A DNA stretch of 64,000 nucleotides from SCRA01 sp035533275 (GCA_035533275.1 DATLUD010000065.1:3899-67898), one strand, 5' to 3'. Positions 34,321 through 43,072 are shown, counted from the stretch's first letter. Notes: generated by a model from the sequence alone, not told the origin. Numbers and translations are program-made.

Positions 34321-35825
34321 AGCGCGGCAAGGTCTCGCTGGTCGGGGCGGGCCCCGGCGACCCCGGTCTGCTCACGGTCAAGGCGGCGCGCCTCATCGCC
34401 CACGCCGACGTGCTGGTGTACGACTATCTGGCCGCGGAGCCGATCGTCGCGCTGGCTCCCCCCACGTGCGAGCGCATCTACGTGGGCAAGAAGGCGGGCC
34501 GGCACATCATGACGCAGGAGGAGATCGACGCGCTGCTGGTGCGCCTGGGACGCGAGGGCAAGCGCGTGGTGCGTCTGAAGGGCGGCGATCCGTTCGTCTT
34601 CGGACGCGGCGGGGAGGAGGCGGAGGAGCTGGCCGCCGCGGGCGTGCCGTTCGAGATCGTTCCCGGCATCACGTCTGCGATCGCGGCGCCCGCCTACGCC
34701 GGCATCCCGGTCACGCACCGCGATCACAACCCGCAGTTCGTCGTCTGCACGGGCCACGAGGATCCCGCCAAGCCCGCCTCCACCATCGACTGGGCGAAGT
34801 TGGCCGATCCGCACCGCACGATCGTGCTGTTGATGGCGATGGGCAACTTGCGCGAGATCGCGGCGCGCCTGATCGCCGAAGGACTCGCCCCCGCGACGCC
34901 GGTGGCCGTGGTGCGCGAGGGGACCAAGCCCGATCAGCGCACGGTCACGGGCACGCTCGCGACGATCGCCGACGACGTGGAGCGCGAACGGCTGGAGGCG
35001 CCCGCCGTGGTGGTGATCGGCAGCGTGGTGGAGCTGCGCGGGCGCCTCCGGTGGTTCGATTCCGGCGCGCTTGCGGGTAGGGGCGTGCTCGTCACGCGTC
35101 CTCCCGAGGACGCGCGGGAGATGACGGAGCGGCTCTACGAGCTGGGAGCGCGCCCGATCGCGGCGCCGCTGATCGCCATCGAGCCGCCGCGGGACGTCGA
35201 GGCGGCGCGCATGGCGGCGCGGAGCGTCGGCTCGTACGCGTGGGTCGTCTTCACCAGCCGCAACGGCGTGCGCGCGTGCTTTGGCCACCTCGATGCGCTC
35301 GGCTTGGACGCGCGCGCCTTCGGCGGCGCGAAGATCGCGGCCATCGGCCCGGCGACGGCGCAGGAGCTTGCCTCGCACGGTCTGCGCGCGGACTTCGTGC
35401 CGGAGACGTACGTGGCCGAGCTGGTCGCCGAGGGTCTGCTCGAGCGCACCGGCACCGGCGACCGCATCCTGCTCTATCGCGCGGCCGAGGCGCGGGACGT
35501 GCTGCCGGAGCGGCTGCGCGGGGCGGGCCGCGCGTGCGACGTGGTAGCGGCGTATCGCACCGTGGCGCGGCGCGATGCCGAGCTGCGCGAGAAAGTGGGG
35601 CGCGCCCACGTGCTGACGTTCGCGAGCTCCTCCACCGTGCGCGCCTTCGTCGAGGCGCTCGACGGTGATCTCTCCCCCGCCGACGGCAAGGTCGTGGCCT
35701 GCATCGGTCCCGTCACCGCACGCACGGCACGCGAGCTTGGATTGCGCGTGGACGTGGTCGCCGACGTCTACACCGCCGACGGCCTCATCGACGCCTTGGA
35801 AGCGACCGCGCTCGCGGGATCGTGA
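34317..35825 (+). CDS. Fusion of uroporphyrinogen III methyltransferase (CobA) and synthase (HemD)
   Basis: 502 residues. Residues 5-245 are SUMT/CobA: VSLVGAGPGDPGLLTVKA, KKAGRH, RLKGGDPFVFGRGGEEAEEL and VPGITSAIAAPAYAGIPVTHR. Residues 258-495 are a full-length HemD: GVLVTRPPEDAREMTERL, WVVFTSRNGVRACF, AIGPATAQELASHGL, LTFASSSTVRAFVEAL and CIGPVTARTAREL. The protein closes uroporphyrinogen III and methylates it to precorrin-2, which the SirC domain of the HemC fusion can oxidise. Sirohydrochlorin ferrochelatase is not seen here. Confidence 0.94.
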   Translation: MKRGKVSLVGAGPGDPGLLTVKAARLIAHADVLVYDYLAAEPIVALAPPTCERIYVGKKAGRHIMTQEEIDALLVRLGREGKRVVRLKGGDPFVFGRGGEEAEELAAAGVPFEIVPGITSAIAAPAYAGIPVTHRDHNPQFVVCTGHEDPAKPASTIDWAKLADPHRTIVLLMAMGNLREIAARLIAEGLAPATPVAVVREGTKPDQRTVTGTLATIADDVERERLEAPAVVVIGSVVELRGRLRWFDSGALAGRGVLVTRPPEDAREMTERLYELGARPIAAPLIAIEPPRDVEAARMAARSVGSYAWVVFTSRNGVRACFGHLDALGLDARAFGGAKIAAIGPATAQELASHGLRADFVPETYVAELVAEGLLERTGTGDRILLYRAAEARDVLPERLRGAGRACDVVAAYRTVARRDAELREKVGRAHVLTFASSSTVRAFVEALDGDLSPADGKVVACIGPVTARTARELGLRVDVVADVYTADGLIDALEATALAGS

Positions 35826-35835
35826 CCGCCGCCGC

Positions 35836-36627
35836 GTGCCCACGCTGACGCTCGCGCCGTTCACCACCTACGATTGGGGCGCGTTCTTCGCGCTGCTCGT
35901 GGTGGGCGCCGCGTGGCGGCTGCGTTGGCTGCGCGCCGGTGGGGCGCTGGCGGCCTTCGCCGTCGGCACGGCGGTCTACGGCGCGGGCACCTGGCCATAT
36001 ACGTTGGTGCTGCTCGGGTTCTTCGTGACCGCAACGCTGCTTGGCAAGCTGCCGCGCCGCGCACGTGCCCAGCGGCTGGCCGACGTCGGTAAGGAGGGGG
36101 CGCGCGACGGTGCGCAGGTCCTGGCGAACGGAGCCGTCGCCGCTGCGTGCGCGCTGATCGCTCACGGCACGCACGGCGCGTGGCAGACGGCCTTCGCCGG
36201 CGCCTTCGCCGCCGCCGCCGCCGACACGTGGGCCACGGAGATCGGCACGCGCTGGGGCGGCGCGCCGCGCCACCCGCTGACCCGGCGCCCGCTGCCCGTG
36301 GGAATCTCCGGCGCCGTCACCGCGGTGGGCAGTCTCGGCGCGGTCGCGGGCGCGGCGGCTCTGGCGATCGTCGCGCGAGGGGCCGGCGTCGCGCCGTTCG
36401 CGCCGGTGCTCGCGGGCGGGGTGGCCGGCGCCGCGATGGACACGCTGCTGGGCGCCACGCTGCAAGCGCAACGCCGCTGTCCGCAATGCTCGGAGCTCTG
36501 CGAGACGGATCCGCATCGCTGCGGCGCGCAGACCACCGTGGTGCGCGGCTTGGCGTGGTTCGAGAACGACGGCGTGAACTTCGCCGCGACGCTCTTTGGC
36601 GCCGCCGTGGCCTATCTGCTGGCGTAA
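35836..36627 (+). CDS. DUF92 family membrane protein
   Basis: 263 residues with about six spans. The family signatures are KEGARDGAQVLANG (compare R-x-x-x-Q-V-x-A-N-G), AAAADTWATEIGTRWGG, PVGISGAVTAVGSLG and, at the C-terminus, LAWFENDGVNF. Within the loop near residue 215 four cysteines (RCPQCSELCETDPHRCG) could bind a metal. Plant and cyanobacterial relatives include phytol/phytyl kinase-like proteins, but the function of bacterial DUF92 is open. GTG start; last gene of the haem series, followed by palindrome copy 2. Confidence 0.8.
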   Translation: MPTLTLAPFTTYDWGAFFALLVVGAAWRLRWLRAGGALAAFAVGTAVYGAGTWPYTLVLLGFFVTATLLGKLPRRARAQRLADVGKEGARDGAQVLANGAVAAACALIAHGTHGAWQTAFAGAFAAAAADTWATEIGTRWGGAPRHPLTRRPLPVGISGAVTAVGSLGAVAGAAALAIVARGAGVAPFAPVLAGGVAGAAMDTLLGATLQAQRRCPQCSELCETDPHRCGAQTTVVRGLAWFENDGVNFAATLFGAAVAYLLA

Positions 36628-36642
36628 CGGTCGCAGTCCGCT

Positions 36643-36671
36643 CTAGCAGGGGCTCTTCCGCACCCTGCTAG
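36643..36671. repeat. Convergent-junction palindrome, copy 2
   Basis: CTAGCAGGG / CCCTGCTAG around GCTCTTCCGCA, between the convergent DUF92 and glutaredoxin-like genes. A further five pairs (GTCCG/CGGAC) can extend the stem past a two-base bulge. The right arm includes the stop codon of the minus-strand gene (36668-36670). Confidence 0.85.
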
Positions 36672-36931
36672 CGGACCGCTGCGCCCTTGCCGTACACCTT
36701 CTCGAGGTATGGGATGATGTCGTCGTCGTCGTCGAGCACCACGTCGCCGTCCACCAACACGGGGATGCTCGTCTGGCCGGAGGCGGCCTTCACCTCAACC
36801 CGCTCGGCGTGCGCTCGCGGCACGTTGACGTTCTTGAAGTCGAGCAAGAGGTCGGTGAGCTTCTGGCGCACGCGCGCGCAATACGGACACCACTCGGCCT
36901 GGTAGAGAACGATGTTGGTCGGCTTTCCCAC
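36668..36931 (-). CDS. Glutaredoxin-like protein
   Basis: 87 residues. Redox site C15-P-Y-C18 in YQAEWCPYCARVRQKL, cis-Pro in TSIPVLVDGD and the C-terminal DDIIPYLEKVYG: the glutaredoxin fold. Likely a cytoplasmic thiol-disulfide carrier or a mycoredoxin/NrdH-like reductant. GTG at 36931 was chosen since TAGGAG lies six bases ahead; another GTG two codons upstream is possible. Its stop lies in the palindrome arm. Confidence 0.85.
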   Translation of the reverse strand: MGKPTNIVLYQAEWCPYCARVRQKLTDLLLDFKNVNVPRAHAERVEVKAASGQTSIPVLVDGDVVLDDDDDIIPYLEKVYGKGAAVR

Positions 36932-37025
36932 GGTCACTCCTATCGGGCAAACACCCTCTGGAACCACCGCCTGAACGGAAAGGTTGTGGCCCGGGCGGCA
37001 CCGTACGTCGTCCGCGGAGGCACCG

Positions 37026-37763
37026 ATGGCGGAACGCGCTTCCGGCCGGCCCACCGCATCTCGACGCCGCTTCGGCGGCGCCCTCGTCGCATCGTGCTGC
37101 CTCCACGCCGCGGCGATCGCCCTGGCCTTTTCGCTCCTGCGCGGCCTCTTGCCGGGGGTGCCGCTGCCCTCGGCCGTGCGCAGCCGCCTGGCCTCCTCCC
37201 CGGACCGCTCGGCCGAGATGGTGTTCACGTCCGTCGAGTTCCGTCCAAAGCCCGCGCCGCCGCGCCGTCGGGCGTCTCCGGCCGTGGCCGCTCGACCCGC
37301 GCCGGTGCCGCTCCCGGCTCGCCGCGTAGCCGTCCACCGCCGGTTGACGGTGACGGCAGCGCCGCCCGAGCCGGCGGTTCCATCGCCGTCGAGAGAGCCG
37401 CCCGCTTCGGTGCCCGGTCCCGCCGCGCGGGCGGAGCCGCCGGCGAGCGCGCCTTCTCCGCCCCCCACACCCGAGCCGACGCCCACGCCCCTGCCGCAGG
37501 TCGTGGAGGCCGGCCTCTGGGGCCTGGACTCCGCGCCGGTGCTCCTCGAGCCTCCCGACGCGATCCTGGGCCGCGTGCATCGGCGCCTGCGCATCGAGGT
37601 CGAGGTGGATGCCGCCGGGCGCGCGACCCGCGTGCGCGTGGAGGATGCCGGCGACGCGGCCCTCTCGGCGCGCGTTCGCGACGCCCTGCTGGCGGCGCGA
37701 TACGCGGCGGCGCGATGCAACAATCTCCCCTGCTCGGGCGAGTTGGTGCTGGTCTATCCGTGA
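37026..37763 (+). CDS. TonB-like energy transducer protein
   Basis: 245 residues. One N-terminal membrane helix after a basic start (ALVASCCLHAAAIALAFSLL), a long proline-rich periplasmic span (residues 80-160, runs of PxP with PEPTPTPLP) and a C-terminal TonB-type domain (RIEVEVDAAGRATRVRVEDAG ... AARYAAARCNN). It would couple the inner-membrane proton motive force to outer-membrane receptors. No ExbB/ExbD is nearby. ATG at 37026 has GGAGG at 37015-37020. The last 38 bases recur downstream. Confidence 0.75.
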   Translation: MAERASGRPTASRRRFGGALVASCCLHAAAIALAFSLLRGLLPGVPLPSAVRSRLASSPDRSAEMVFTSVEFRPKPAPPRRRASPAVAARPAPVPLPARRVAVHRRLTVTAAPPEPAVPSPSREPPASVPGPAARAEPPASAPSPPPTPEPTPTPLPQVVEAGLWGLDSAPVLLEPPDAILGRVHRRLRIEVEVDAAGRATRVRVEDAGDAALSARVRDALLAARYAAARCNNLPCSGELVLVYP

Positions 37764-37769
37764 GCGGCG
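37732..37769. repeat. Gene-tail duplication, copy A (end of tonB-like gene)
   Basis: This stretch covers the last ten codons of the TonB-like gene and the bases after it. It recurs at 37846-37883 with 35 of 38 bases identical; the shift is 114 bases. Confidence 0.85.
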
Positions 37770-37818
37770 ATCATCGCCCGAGCAGGGGCCCCGAGGTTTT
37801 GAAGCCCCCTCCGGGAGC

Positions 37819-37841
37819 GCAATCGCGTGAACCGCGATTGC
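37819..37841. other. Hairpin between the two duplicated tails
   Basis: Perfect 9-bp stem GCAATCGCG / CGCGATTGC with a five-base loop TGAAC. It lies in the 127-base gap between the TonB-like gene and the convergent arginase gene and may act as terminator; no T-tract. Confidence 0.5.
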
Positions 37842-37845
37842 TCGC

Positions 37846-37883
37846 GCTCGGGCGAGTTGGTTCTCCTCTATCCGTGAGCGGCG
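37846..37883. repeat. Gene-tail duplication, copy B (remnant)
   Basis: Near copy of the tonB-like gene end; in the matching frame it encodes RSGELVLLYP and a stop, against CSGELVLVYP in the true gene. The frame before it (NRDCS) is not preceded by a full domain, so it is a remnant. Confidence 0.8.
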
Positions 37884-37890
37884 GCCGTCG

Positions 37891-38772
37891 CTAGAGGATC
37901 GTCTTTCCCAGGGCCGAGAGGATCAGCTCCACGGCCAACTTGGCCGTGCGGTTCTCGATGTCGAGGATCGGGTTGATCTCGGCGACGTCGAGTGAGCCGA
38001 TCCGCCCGCTTGCCGCCAGCAGCTCCATCGCCAGATGGGACTCGCGGTAGGTGAGGCCGCCGCGCACGGGCGTCCCCGTTCCCGGCGCCTCCGCCGGGTC
38101 GATCGCGTCCATGTCGAAGCTGACGTGGATCGGGTCCTCCGGATGCGCGGGATCGGTGACGCGCTCGAGTGCCTCGGTCACGATGCGCTCGATGCCCAGC
38201 CGGTCGACGTCGCTCATGGAGTAGGCTTTGACGCCGGAGCGCCGGATGAGCTCGCGCTCCGGCGGGTCCACGTCGCGCAGGCCTACCAGAACGATCCGCG
38301 CGGGATCGATCACTCCGCTCTCGATGGCCAGGCCCACGGGCATGCCGTGGACGTTGCCGCTTGCAGAGCTGCGCGGCGTGTTGATGTCGGCGTGGGCGTC
38401 GATCCAGATGACCCCCGGCGCGCGTCCGCGGGCGCGCTTGAGGCCTTGCAGCGTGCCGAGCGCCATGGAATGGTCCCCACCGATCACGATGGGAAAGCCG
38501 CCGTAGCGCAGCACCGTGGAGACCTCCTCCGCGAGCTGGAGGCAGACGCCCTCGATGACGGGGAGAAAGCGCGCGGAGGGGCTGGATTCCTCGATGCTCT
38601 CGCGCACGGGGACGAAGACGTTTCCGCGGTCGACCACCGTCAGGCCGATCTCGCGCAGCCGGTCGCCCAGTGCGGCGTACCGCACGGCGCTGGGACCCAT
38701 GTCCACGCCGCGACGGCTCGCGCCCAGGTCCATCGGAACTCCGATGACCTCGACCCTCTTGGCATGCTCCAT
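37891..38772 (-). CDS. rocF: Arginase
   Basis: 293 residues. Ureohydrolase metal-binding motifs GGDHSMALG, DAHADINTP and SFDMDAIDP are intact, and SASGNVHGMPV, the arginase-specific segment, is present. The N-terminal VIGVPMDLGASRRGVDMGPSA is typical too. It splits arginine to ornithine and urea with a Mn2+ pair. A TIGR00300-type ornithine cyclodeaminase candidate at 47.8 kb could turn ornithine into proline. No urease is in the window. Convergent with the TonB-like gene. Confidence 0.95.
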   Translation of the reverse strand: MEHAKRVEVIGVPMDLGASRRGVDMGPSAVRYAALGDRLREIGLTVVDRGNVFVPVRESIEESSPSARFLPVIEGVCLQLAEEVSTVLRYGGFPIVIGGDHSMALGTLQGLKRARGRAPGVIWIDAHADINTPRSSASGNVHGMPVGLAIESGVIDPARIVLVGLRDVDPPERELIRRSGVKAYSMSDVDRLGIERIVTEALERVTDPAHPEDPIHVSFDMDAIDPAEAPGTGTPVRGGLTYRESHLAMELLAASGRIGSLDVAEINPILDIENRTAKLAVELILSALGKTIL

Positions 38773-38852
38773 GATCTCACCCTTTTGGGCGATGAGCGGC
38801 CATCCCTCCGCAGCGGGAGCCGGACGAAACGGGGCGTATTAGAGAGCCGCGT

Positions 38853-39920
38853 ATGGGTATCTCGAGGATGAGCGCAACCCGCTTCGTCCTTGCCGCCTGT
38901 TGCGCTGCCGCCGCACTCGCCGGCTGCGCGACGCGCGCGGCCACGACCGCGGGGGAGGCGATCACGCCCGGGCCGAGCGGGCCTCCGACGCTGGCCATGG
39001 TCACCTATGCCTCCGGTCTGGTCGACGCTTCGCTCGACCGCTCGGCTCGTCGTGGCCTAGCCTTGGCTCGGCGGCGTTTGGGAGCCACGGTGACGGTGAT
39101 GGAGGCCGGTGCCGCCTCGGATGGCGAGACGGATCTGGCCGCGTTGGCCAAGCGCGGGATGCGCATGATCTACGCGGTGGGCTATCCCATGCGCGACGAT
39201 CTCGCCGTGGTCGCCCGGCGTTATCCCAAGCAGCGGTTCGCGATGATCGGCGCCGTCGTCGGCGCCCCGAACGTCGTCTCGGTGACGTTCGAGCAGCGAG
39301 ACGGCTCGTTCTTGGCGGGGGCGCTCGCGGGTCTGGTGACGCGGACCGGCACCGTCGGCTTCCTCGGCGGCATGGACCTCCCGTTCATTCGCAGGCACGA
39401 GCTGGGCTTCGCGGCGGGCGCGCGCCAAACGAACCCTGCGGTGAGGGTCTTGGTGCGATACGCCGGGTCGTTCGACGACGCGCTGGCCGGTAAGGCGTTG
39501 GCGCGCGAGCTTTTCGATCGCGGCGCCGATATCGTGTACGCCGCGGCCGGCACCACCGGCTTGGGGGCGATCGAGGAGGTCGAGCGCCGTCCCGCCGGGC
39601 AGTACGTGATCTCCGCGGATGCCGACGAAGACGCGCTGGCCCCGGGCAAGGTGCTGACCTCGATGGTCGACCATGCCGACGTGGCCGTCTTCACCGTTGC
39701 GCGCGAGGTCTCCGAGGGGCGCTATCCCGCCGGTCATATGGTGCTCGGCGTCGCTGAGCGCGGCGTGGGTCTGGCCCGGACGCCATACCTTGACGCGCTG
39801 CTCTCGACGCGCGATGCCGCGAAGCTCAAGGCGATCGAGCGCGCCATGGCCGCCGGCGAGATCACGCCTCCCTCCACGCGCGCGGAGCTCTCGGCGTTCG
39901 CTCCCGTCAGCGTGAAGTGA
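38853..39920 (+). CDS. BMP-family nucleoside-binding lipoprotein
   Basis: 355 residues. Lipoprotein signal with lipobox LAGC (cleavage before Cys28), then the Med/BMP fold: AMVTYASGLVDASLDRSARRGL, IYAVGYPM, KQRFAMIGAVVGAPNVVSVTFE, QRDGSFLAGALAGLVT, GTVGFLGGMDLPFIRRHELGFAAG, DIVYAAAGTTGLGAIE and YVISADADEDALAPGKVLTSMV. PnrA/TmpC-type members bind purine nucleosides for ABC import. No partner transporter is nearby. ATG 38853 is used; ATG 38868 is a possible alternative start. Confidence 0.88.
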   Translation: MGISRMSATRFVLAACCAAAALAGCATRAATTAGEAITPGPSGPPTLAMVTYASGLVDASLDRSARRGLALARRRLGATVTVMEAGAASDGETDLAALAKRGMRMIYAVGYPMRDDLAVVARRYPKQRFAMIGAVVGAPNVVSVTFEQRDGSFLAGALAGLVTRTGTVGFLGGMDLPFIRRHELGFAAGARQTNPAVRVLVRYAGSFDDALAGKALARELFDRGADIVYAAAGTTGLGAIEEVERRPAGQYVISADADEDALAPGKVLTSMVDHADVAVFTVAREVSEGRYPAGHMVLGVAERGVGLARTPYLDALLSTRDAAKLKAIERAMAAGEITPPSTRAELSAFAPVSVK

Positions 39921-40018
39921 CGTGCGAACTCCCGGCGGAGCGAGGGTTCGCGGGCTCAGCCGCGTATTTCAGTCATCAAGAGCAACGGTCTCTTTGCCCC
40001 CGGGGAGACGTCTTGCCG

Positions 40019-41035
40019 ATGATACGTCGCGCGTTCGCATGGCTGACCATCGCCTTCATGATGGCCGCCGCTCCCGCATGGGCGCTGGGTTCTGCCGGTA
40101 CGGCGCCGCTGGCCATGCCGCTGATGCGCCTCCAAGAGCGTCTCGACGGCCTGGCGCATCGCGCGCCCGGTGACGTCGCCGTCTCCGTGCGCGACCTGCG
40201 CACGGGCGAGACGATCGGCTACAACGCTCAAGCGAGTCTTCCCGCGGCCTCGACGATCAAGGTGCCCGTGATGGTCGAGGTCTTCCGTCAGCTGGAGCTC
40301 GGGAAGTTCACCCTCGAGCAGGAGATGACGCTGCAGAACTCCGATCGCGACGACGGCTGGGGCGACTTGGCCGACGCGCCGGCGGGATCGCGCTACACGG
40401 TGCGCCGCCTGCTCTGGCTGATGATCACCGAGAGCGACAACACGGCGGCCAACATGCTGATCCGCCTGGTCGGCCGGGCCCACGTCAACCAGACGATGCG
40501 AGCGCTCGGCCTGGATCACACGGAGCTCAGCGACTACATCCGCTCCTACGGAGACATCCGCAGCATCCGGACCACGGCCGGCGACATGGCCAAGCTCATG
40601 GCGATGATCGCCCACGGCGAGATCGTCGACGAATGGTCGTGCGGCGAGATGCTGGAGATCATGGCCGGCCAGCAGATCAACACGCTGTTGCCGGCGTCGC
40701 TCCCCTCCGACGTGGTGATCGCCCACAAGACGGGCAGCCTCCACGATACGCTCAACGACGTCGGCGTGGTCTACGTGGCGGGGGCGCCGTACGCGATCGC
40801 CGTCATGACGACCCACCTGTGGAGCCTCGAGGCCGGACGGACGTTCATCCGCGAGGTCTCCAGCCTGGCGTACAAGCAGATCTCGACGCTCGCGCATCAG
40901 CGAGCCGACGGCGCCGTCGCGATGCCCGAGCGCGACACGACCATCGTGCACCCGGCCGTGGTCCCGACGGTGGCCCCGTTCACTGGCGTGGCCGCGCCGA
41001 AGGGCGCGCTCGACTGGCAGAAGGTCGGCGACTGA
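40019..41035 (+). CDS. Exported class A beta-lactamase-fold serine hydrolase
   Basis: 338 residues with a signal peptide (IRRAFAWLTIAFMMAAAPAWA). Active-site elements: S78-T-I-K81 (SxxK), S139-D-N141 (SDN) and K237-T-G239. The region where class A enzymes carry the omega loop with Glu166 (ExxLN) reads instead as HTELSDYIRSYGDIRS, with no such motif, so efficient beta-lactam hydrolysis is doubtful. A peptidoglycan or D-Ala-peptidase role is possible. GGGGAGA precedes the ATG. The C-terminus adds a Pro/Val-rich tail. A longer GTG start at 39917 would lose the signal peptide. Confidence 0.8.
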   Translation: MIRRAFAWLTIAFMMAAAPAWALGSAGTAPLAMPLMRLQERLDGLAHRAPGDVAVSVRDLRTGETIGYNAQASLPAASTIKVPVMVEVFRQLELGKFTLEQEMTLQNSDRDDGWGDLADAPAGSRYTVRRLLWLMITESDNTAANMLIRLVGRAHVNQTMRALGLDHTELSDYIRSYGDIRSIRTTAGDMAKLMAMIAHGEIVDEWSCGEMLEIMAGQQINTLLPASLPSDVVIAHKTGSLHDTLNDVGVVYVAGAPYAIAVMTTHLWSLEAGRTFIREVSSLAYKQISTLAHQRADGAVAMPERDTTIVHPAVVPTVAPFTGVAAPKGALDWQKVGD

Positions 41036-41046
41036 GCGTCGCGCGG

Positions 41047-42006
41047 CTATGCCGTGGTGACCTTGCGCGCGCCGTAGGCGGGGACGACCCACGAGCGGTA
41101 GCGGGGCTCGCGGCCGCGCACGGCGCTCTCGTAGACCTCCATGATCTGCGCCGTGACGGGGCCGATCTTGCCGTTGCCGATCGGACGCCGGTCGAGCGAG
41201 ACGATCGGCGCCACGCCGGCGGCCGAGCCCGTGAGAAAGACCTCTTGCGCGCCGTAGATCTCCGTGCGGTCGATCGCGCGCTCGCGCACTTCCAGACCCA
41301 GCACGTTTCGCGCGATCTCGATGATCGAGCTGCGCGTGATCCCCTCGAGGATGTTCTGGCTCTCGTCGGGCGTGACCAGCGCGCCGTTCTTGAGCATGAA
41401 GAAGTTCTCCGCGGAGCCCTCCGCGACGTGGCCGTCGGCCGAGAGCATGATCGCCTCGTCGAAGCCGTTCTGCTGGGCCTCGCTCTTGGCGAGCGCGGAG
41501 TTGATGTACGCGCCCGTGACCTTCGCGCGCGCGGGGATCGAGCAGTCGTCGATGCGGCGCCACGACGAGGTGCAGACGTTGAGCCCGCCCTCGGTGTCGA
41601 TGTACCGGTTGAACGGAATCGCGACGATGGCCAAGGCATCCTTGACGCCGTGGAGACGGACGCCGATATCCTCCCCCGCCTTGTAAGCCAGCGGGCGGAT
41701 GTAGACGTCGCTCTCGAAGCGGTTGCGCGCGCAGAGCTCCACGGTGGTCTCGACCATCTGGTCGACGGTCATCCCGAGGTCGATGTTGAGGATCTTCGCC
41801 GACTGCGTCAGGCGCTGGTAGTGCGGGGCCAGGTGCAGCAGATAGAGCTCGCGGTCCTCGACGTTCCAGAAGCCGCGGACACCCTCGAAGCAGCCGGTCC
41901 CGTAGTTCAGGCCGTGCGTGAGCAAGCCGACCGAGACGTCGCCGTAGCGAACGAAGCCTTGGTCCTTGGTGAACACGGTGAGATTGGCAAGCTGGGTGGT
42001 ATCCAT
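41047..42006 (-). CDS. ilvE: Branched-chain amino acid aminotransferase
   Basis: 319 residues, fold type IV PLP enzyme. Motifs: HGLNYGTGCFEGVRGFW, YIRPLAYKA, the PLP lysine in ARAKVTGAYINSALAKSEA, GFDEAIMLSADGHVAEGSAENFF and NILEGITRSSIIEIA, then FLTGSAAGVAPIVSLD. It makes or degrades leucine, isoleucine and valine. Other ilv or leu biosynthetic genes are not in the window. Start at ATG 42006 is the natural N-terminus. Confidence 0.93.
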   Translation of the reverse strand: MDTTQLANLTVFTKDQGFVRYGDVSVGLLTHGLNYGTGCFEGVRGFWNVEDRELYLLHLAPHYQRLTQSAKILNIDLGMTVDQMVETTVELCARNRFESDVYIRPLAYKAGEDIGVRLHGVKDALAIVAIPFNRYIDTEGGLNVCTSSWRRIDDCSIPARAKVTGAYINSALAKSEAQQNGFDEAIMLSADGHVAEGSAENFFMLKNGALVTPDESQNILEGITRSSIIEIARNVLGLEVRERAIDRTEIYGAQEVFLTGSAAGVAPIVSLDRRPIGNGKIGPVTAQIMEVYESAVRGREPRYRSWVVPAYGARKVTTA

Positions 42007-42107
42007 GCGGCTGGTCCTGTCGTCTCCGGGCGCTGGTGCGGCGGCGGCATGCCGCCAGGCTGCCACCGTTCTCCCCACCCGCGCGCGGTGCCTCCGTTGA
42101 CGCGGCG

Positions 42108-42896
42108 CTAGGTTGCCGGCAGCCGGAAGAAGGCGCGGGCGCGCGCGGTCGTCTCGGCGGCCAGGCGGTCGAGCGGGACGCCCAGCAGATCCGCCACGAA
42201 CGCGGCGACGTGCGTCACGTACAGGGGCTCGTTGCGCTTGCCGCGGTGCGGGGCCGGAGTCATGTACGGGGCGTCCGTCTCGAAGACCAGGTGCTCGTGC
42301 CCAACCGCCCGCACCGCCTCGCGGATGGCGTCGGCGCTCTTGAACGTGACGGCGCCGCCGACGGCCAGCAGCAGGCCGAACTCGCCGGTCCAGCGCCGCG
42401 CGTCCGCGGCGTCGCCCGTGAAGCAGTGGACCAGGCCCGGATACCCGGCGGGCAGCTCCTGCCGCAGGATGGCCGAGAAGTCGTCCTCGGCCTCGCGCTG
42501 ATGGAAGACCAGCGGCTTGCCCGCGCTCACGGCGGCGCGTATCTGGCGCCGCAGGACCTCCCGCTGCGCGGCGCGCGGGCTGTGGTCGTAGTGGTAGTCC
42601 AGTCCCACTTCCCCCACGGCGACCATCCGCTCGTCCTGAGCGGCGAGAAGGATGCGGGCCTCCAGGTCGCCGGGGGCGTCTTTCGCGTCGTGCGGGTGGA
42701 GGCCGTAGGTGGCATAGACCTCCGGTCCGCCCCCGACGGGCTGGTGGGCCAGCGCCAGGGCTGCCTCGCTCTCGGCGACGCTGGTCCCGACGGCGATCAC
42801 GGCCTCGACGCCGCCGGCCAGCGCGCGGCGGAGCACCTCGGCGCGGTCGGCGTCATACTCGGATCCGTGGACGTGGGCATGGGTGTCGATCAGCAC
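42108..42896 (-). CDS. tatD: TatD-family metal-dependent DNase
   Basis: 262 residues. Metal ligands: DTHAHVHG at the start, GEVGLDYHYDHS, VFHQREAEDDF, VHCFTGD and ETDAPYMTP. The family includes 3'-5' DNases and D-aminoacyl-tRNA deacylase-like proteins. GTG at 42896 is supported by AAGGAG seven bases upstream. Same direction as ilvE, 101 bases away. Confidence 0.93.
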   Translation of the reverse strand: MLIDTHAHVHGSEYDADRAEVLRRALAGGVEAVIAVGTSVAESEAALALAHQPVGGGPEVYATYGLHPHDAKDAPGDLEARILLAAQDERMVAVGEVGLDYHYDHSPRAAQREVLRRQIRAAVSAGKPLVFHQREAEDDFSAILRQELPAGYPGLVHCFTGDAADARRWTGEFGLLLAVGGAVTFKSADAIREAVRAVGHEHLVFETDAPYMTPAPHRGKRNEPLYVTHVAAFVADLLGVPLDRLAAETTARARAFFRLPAT

Positions 42897-43072
42897 GGAG
42901 GCGCTCCTTGGCCCACCGCCCCGGCCGGGCCTCCCCGCACGGTTGCGCCCCCTGGCAATGCAATCGCAACTGCTACTTATGTCGCTATAAGCCTGGCTAT
43001 GGGGGTGACTGCCGGTCCCTGAGGTAACCGCTCGGCCCAACGGGATAGCCGTCTGGAGATCGGAGGTAGACC

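Noticed and set aside
37764..37890. CRISPR-like repeat array
   Set aside because: Only two copies of one 38-base stretch occur, one of them coding, with a hairpin between. No spacers and no cas genes.
40019..41035. Antibiotic resistance gene
   Set aside because: The class A motifs are there but the omega-loop Glu is not seen, and no mobile element or other resistance gene is nearby. The sequence does not support a resistance call.
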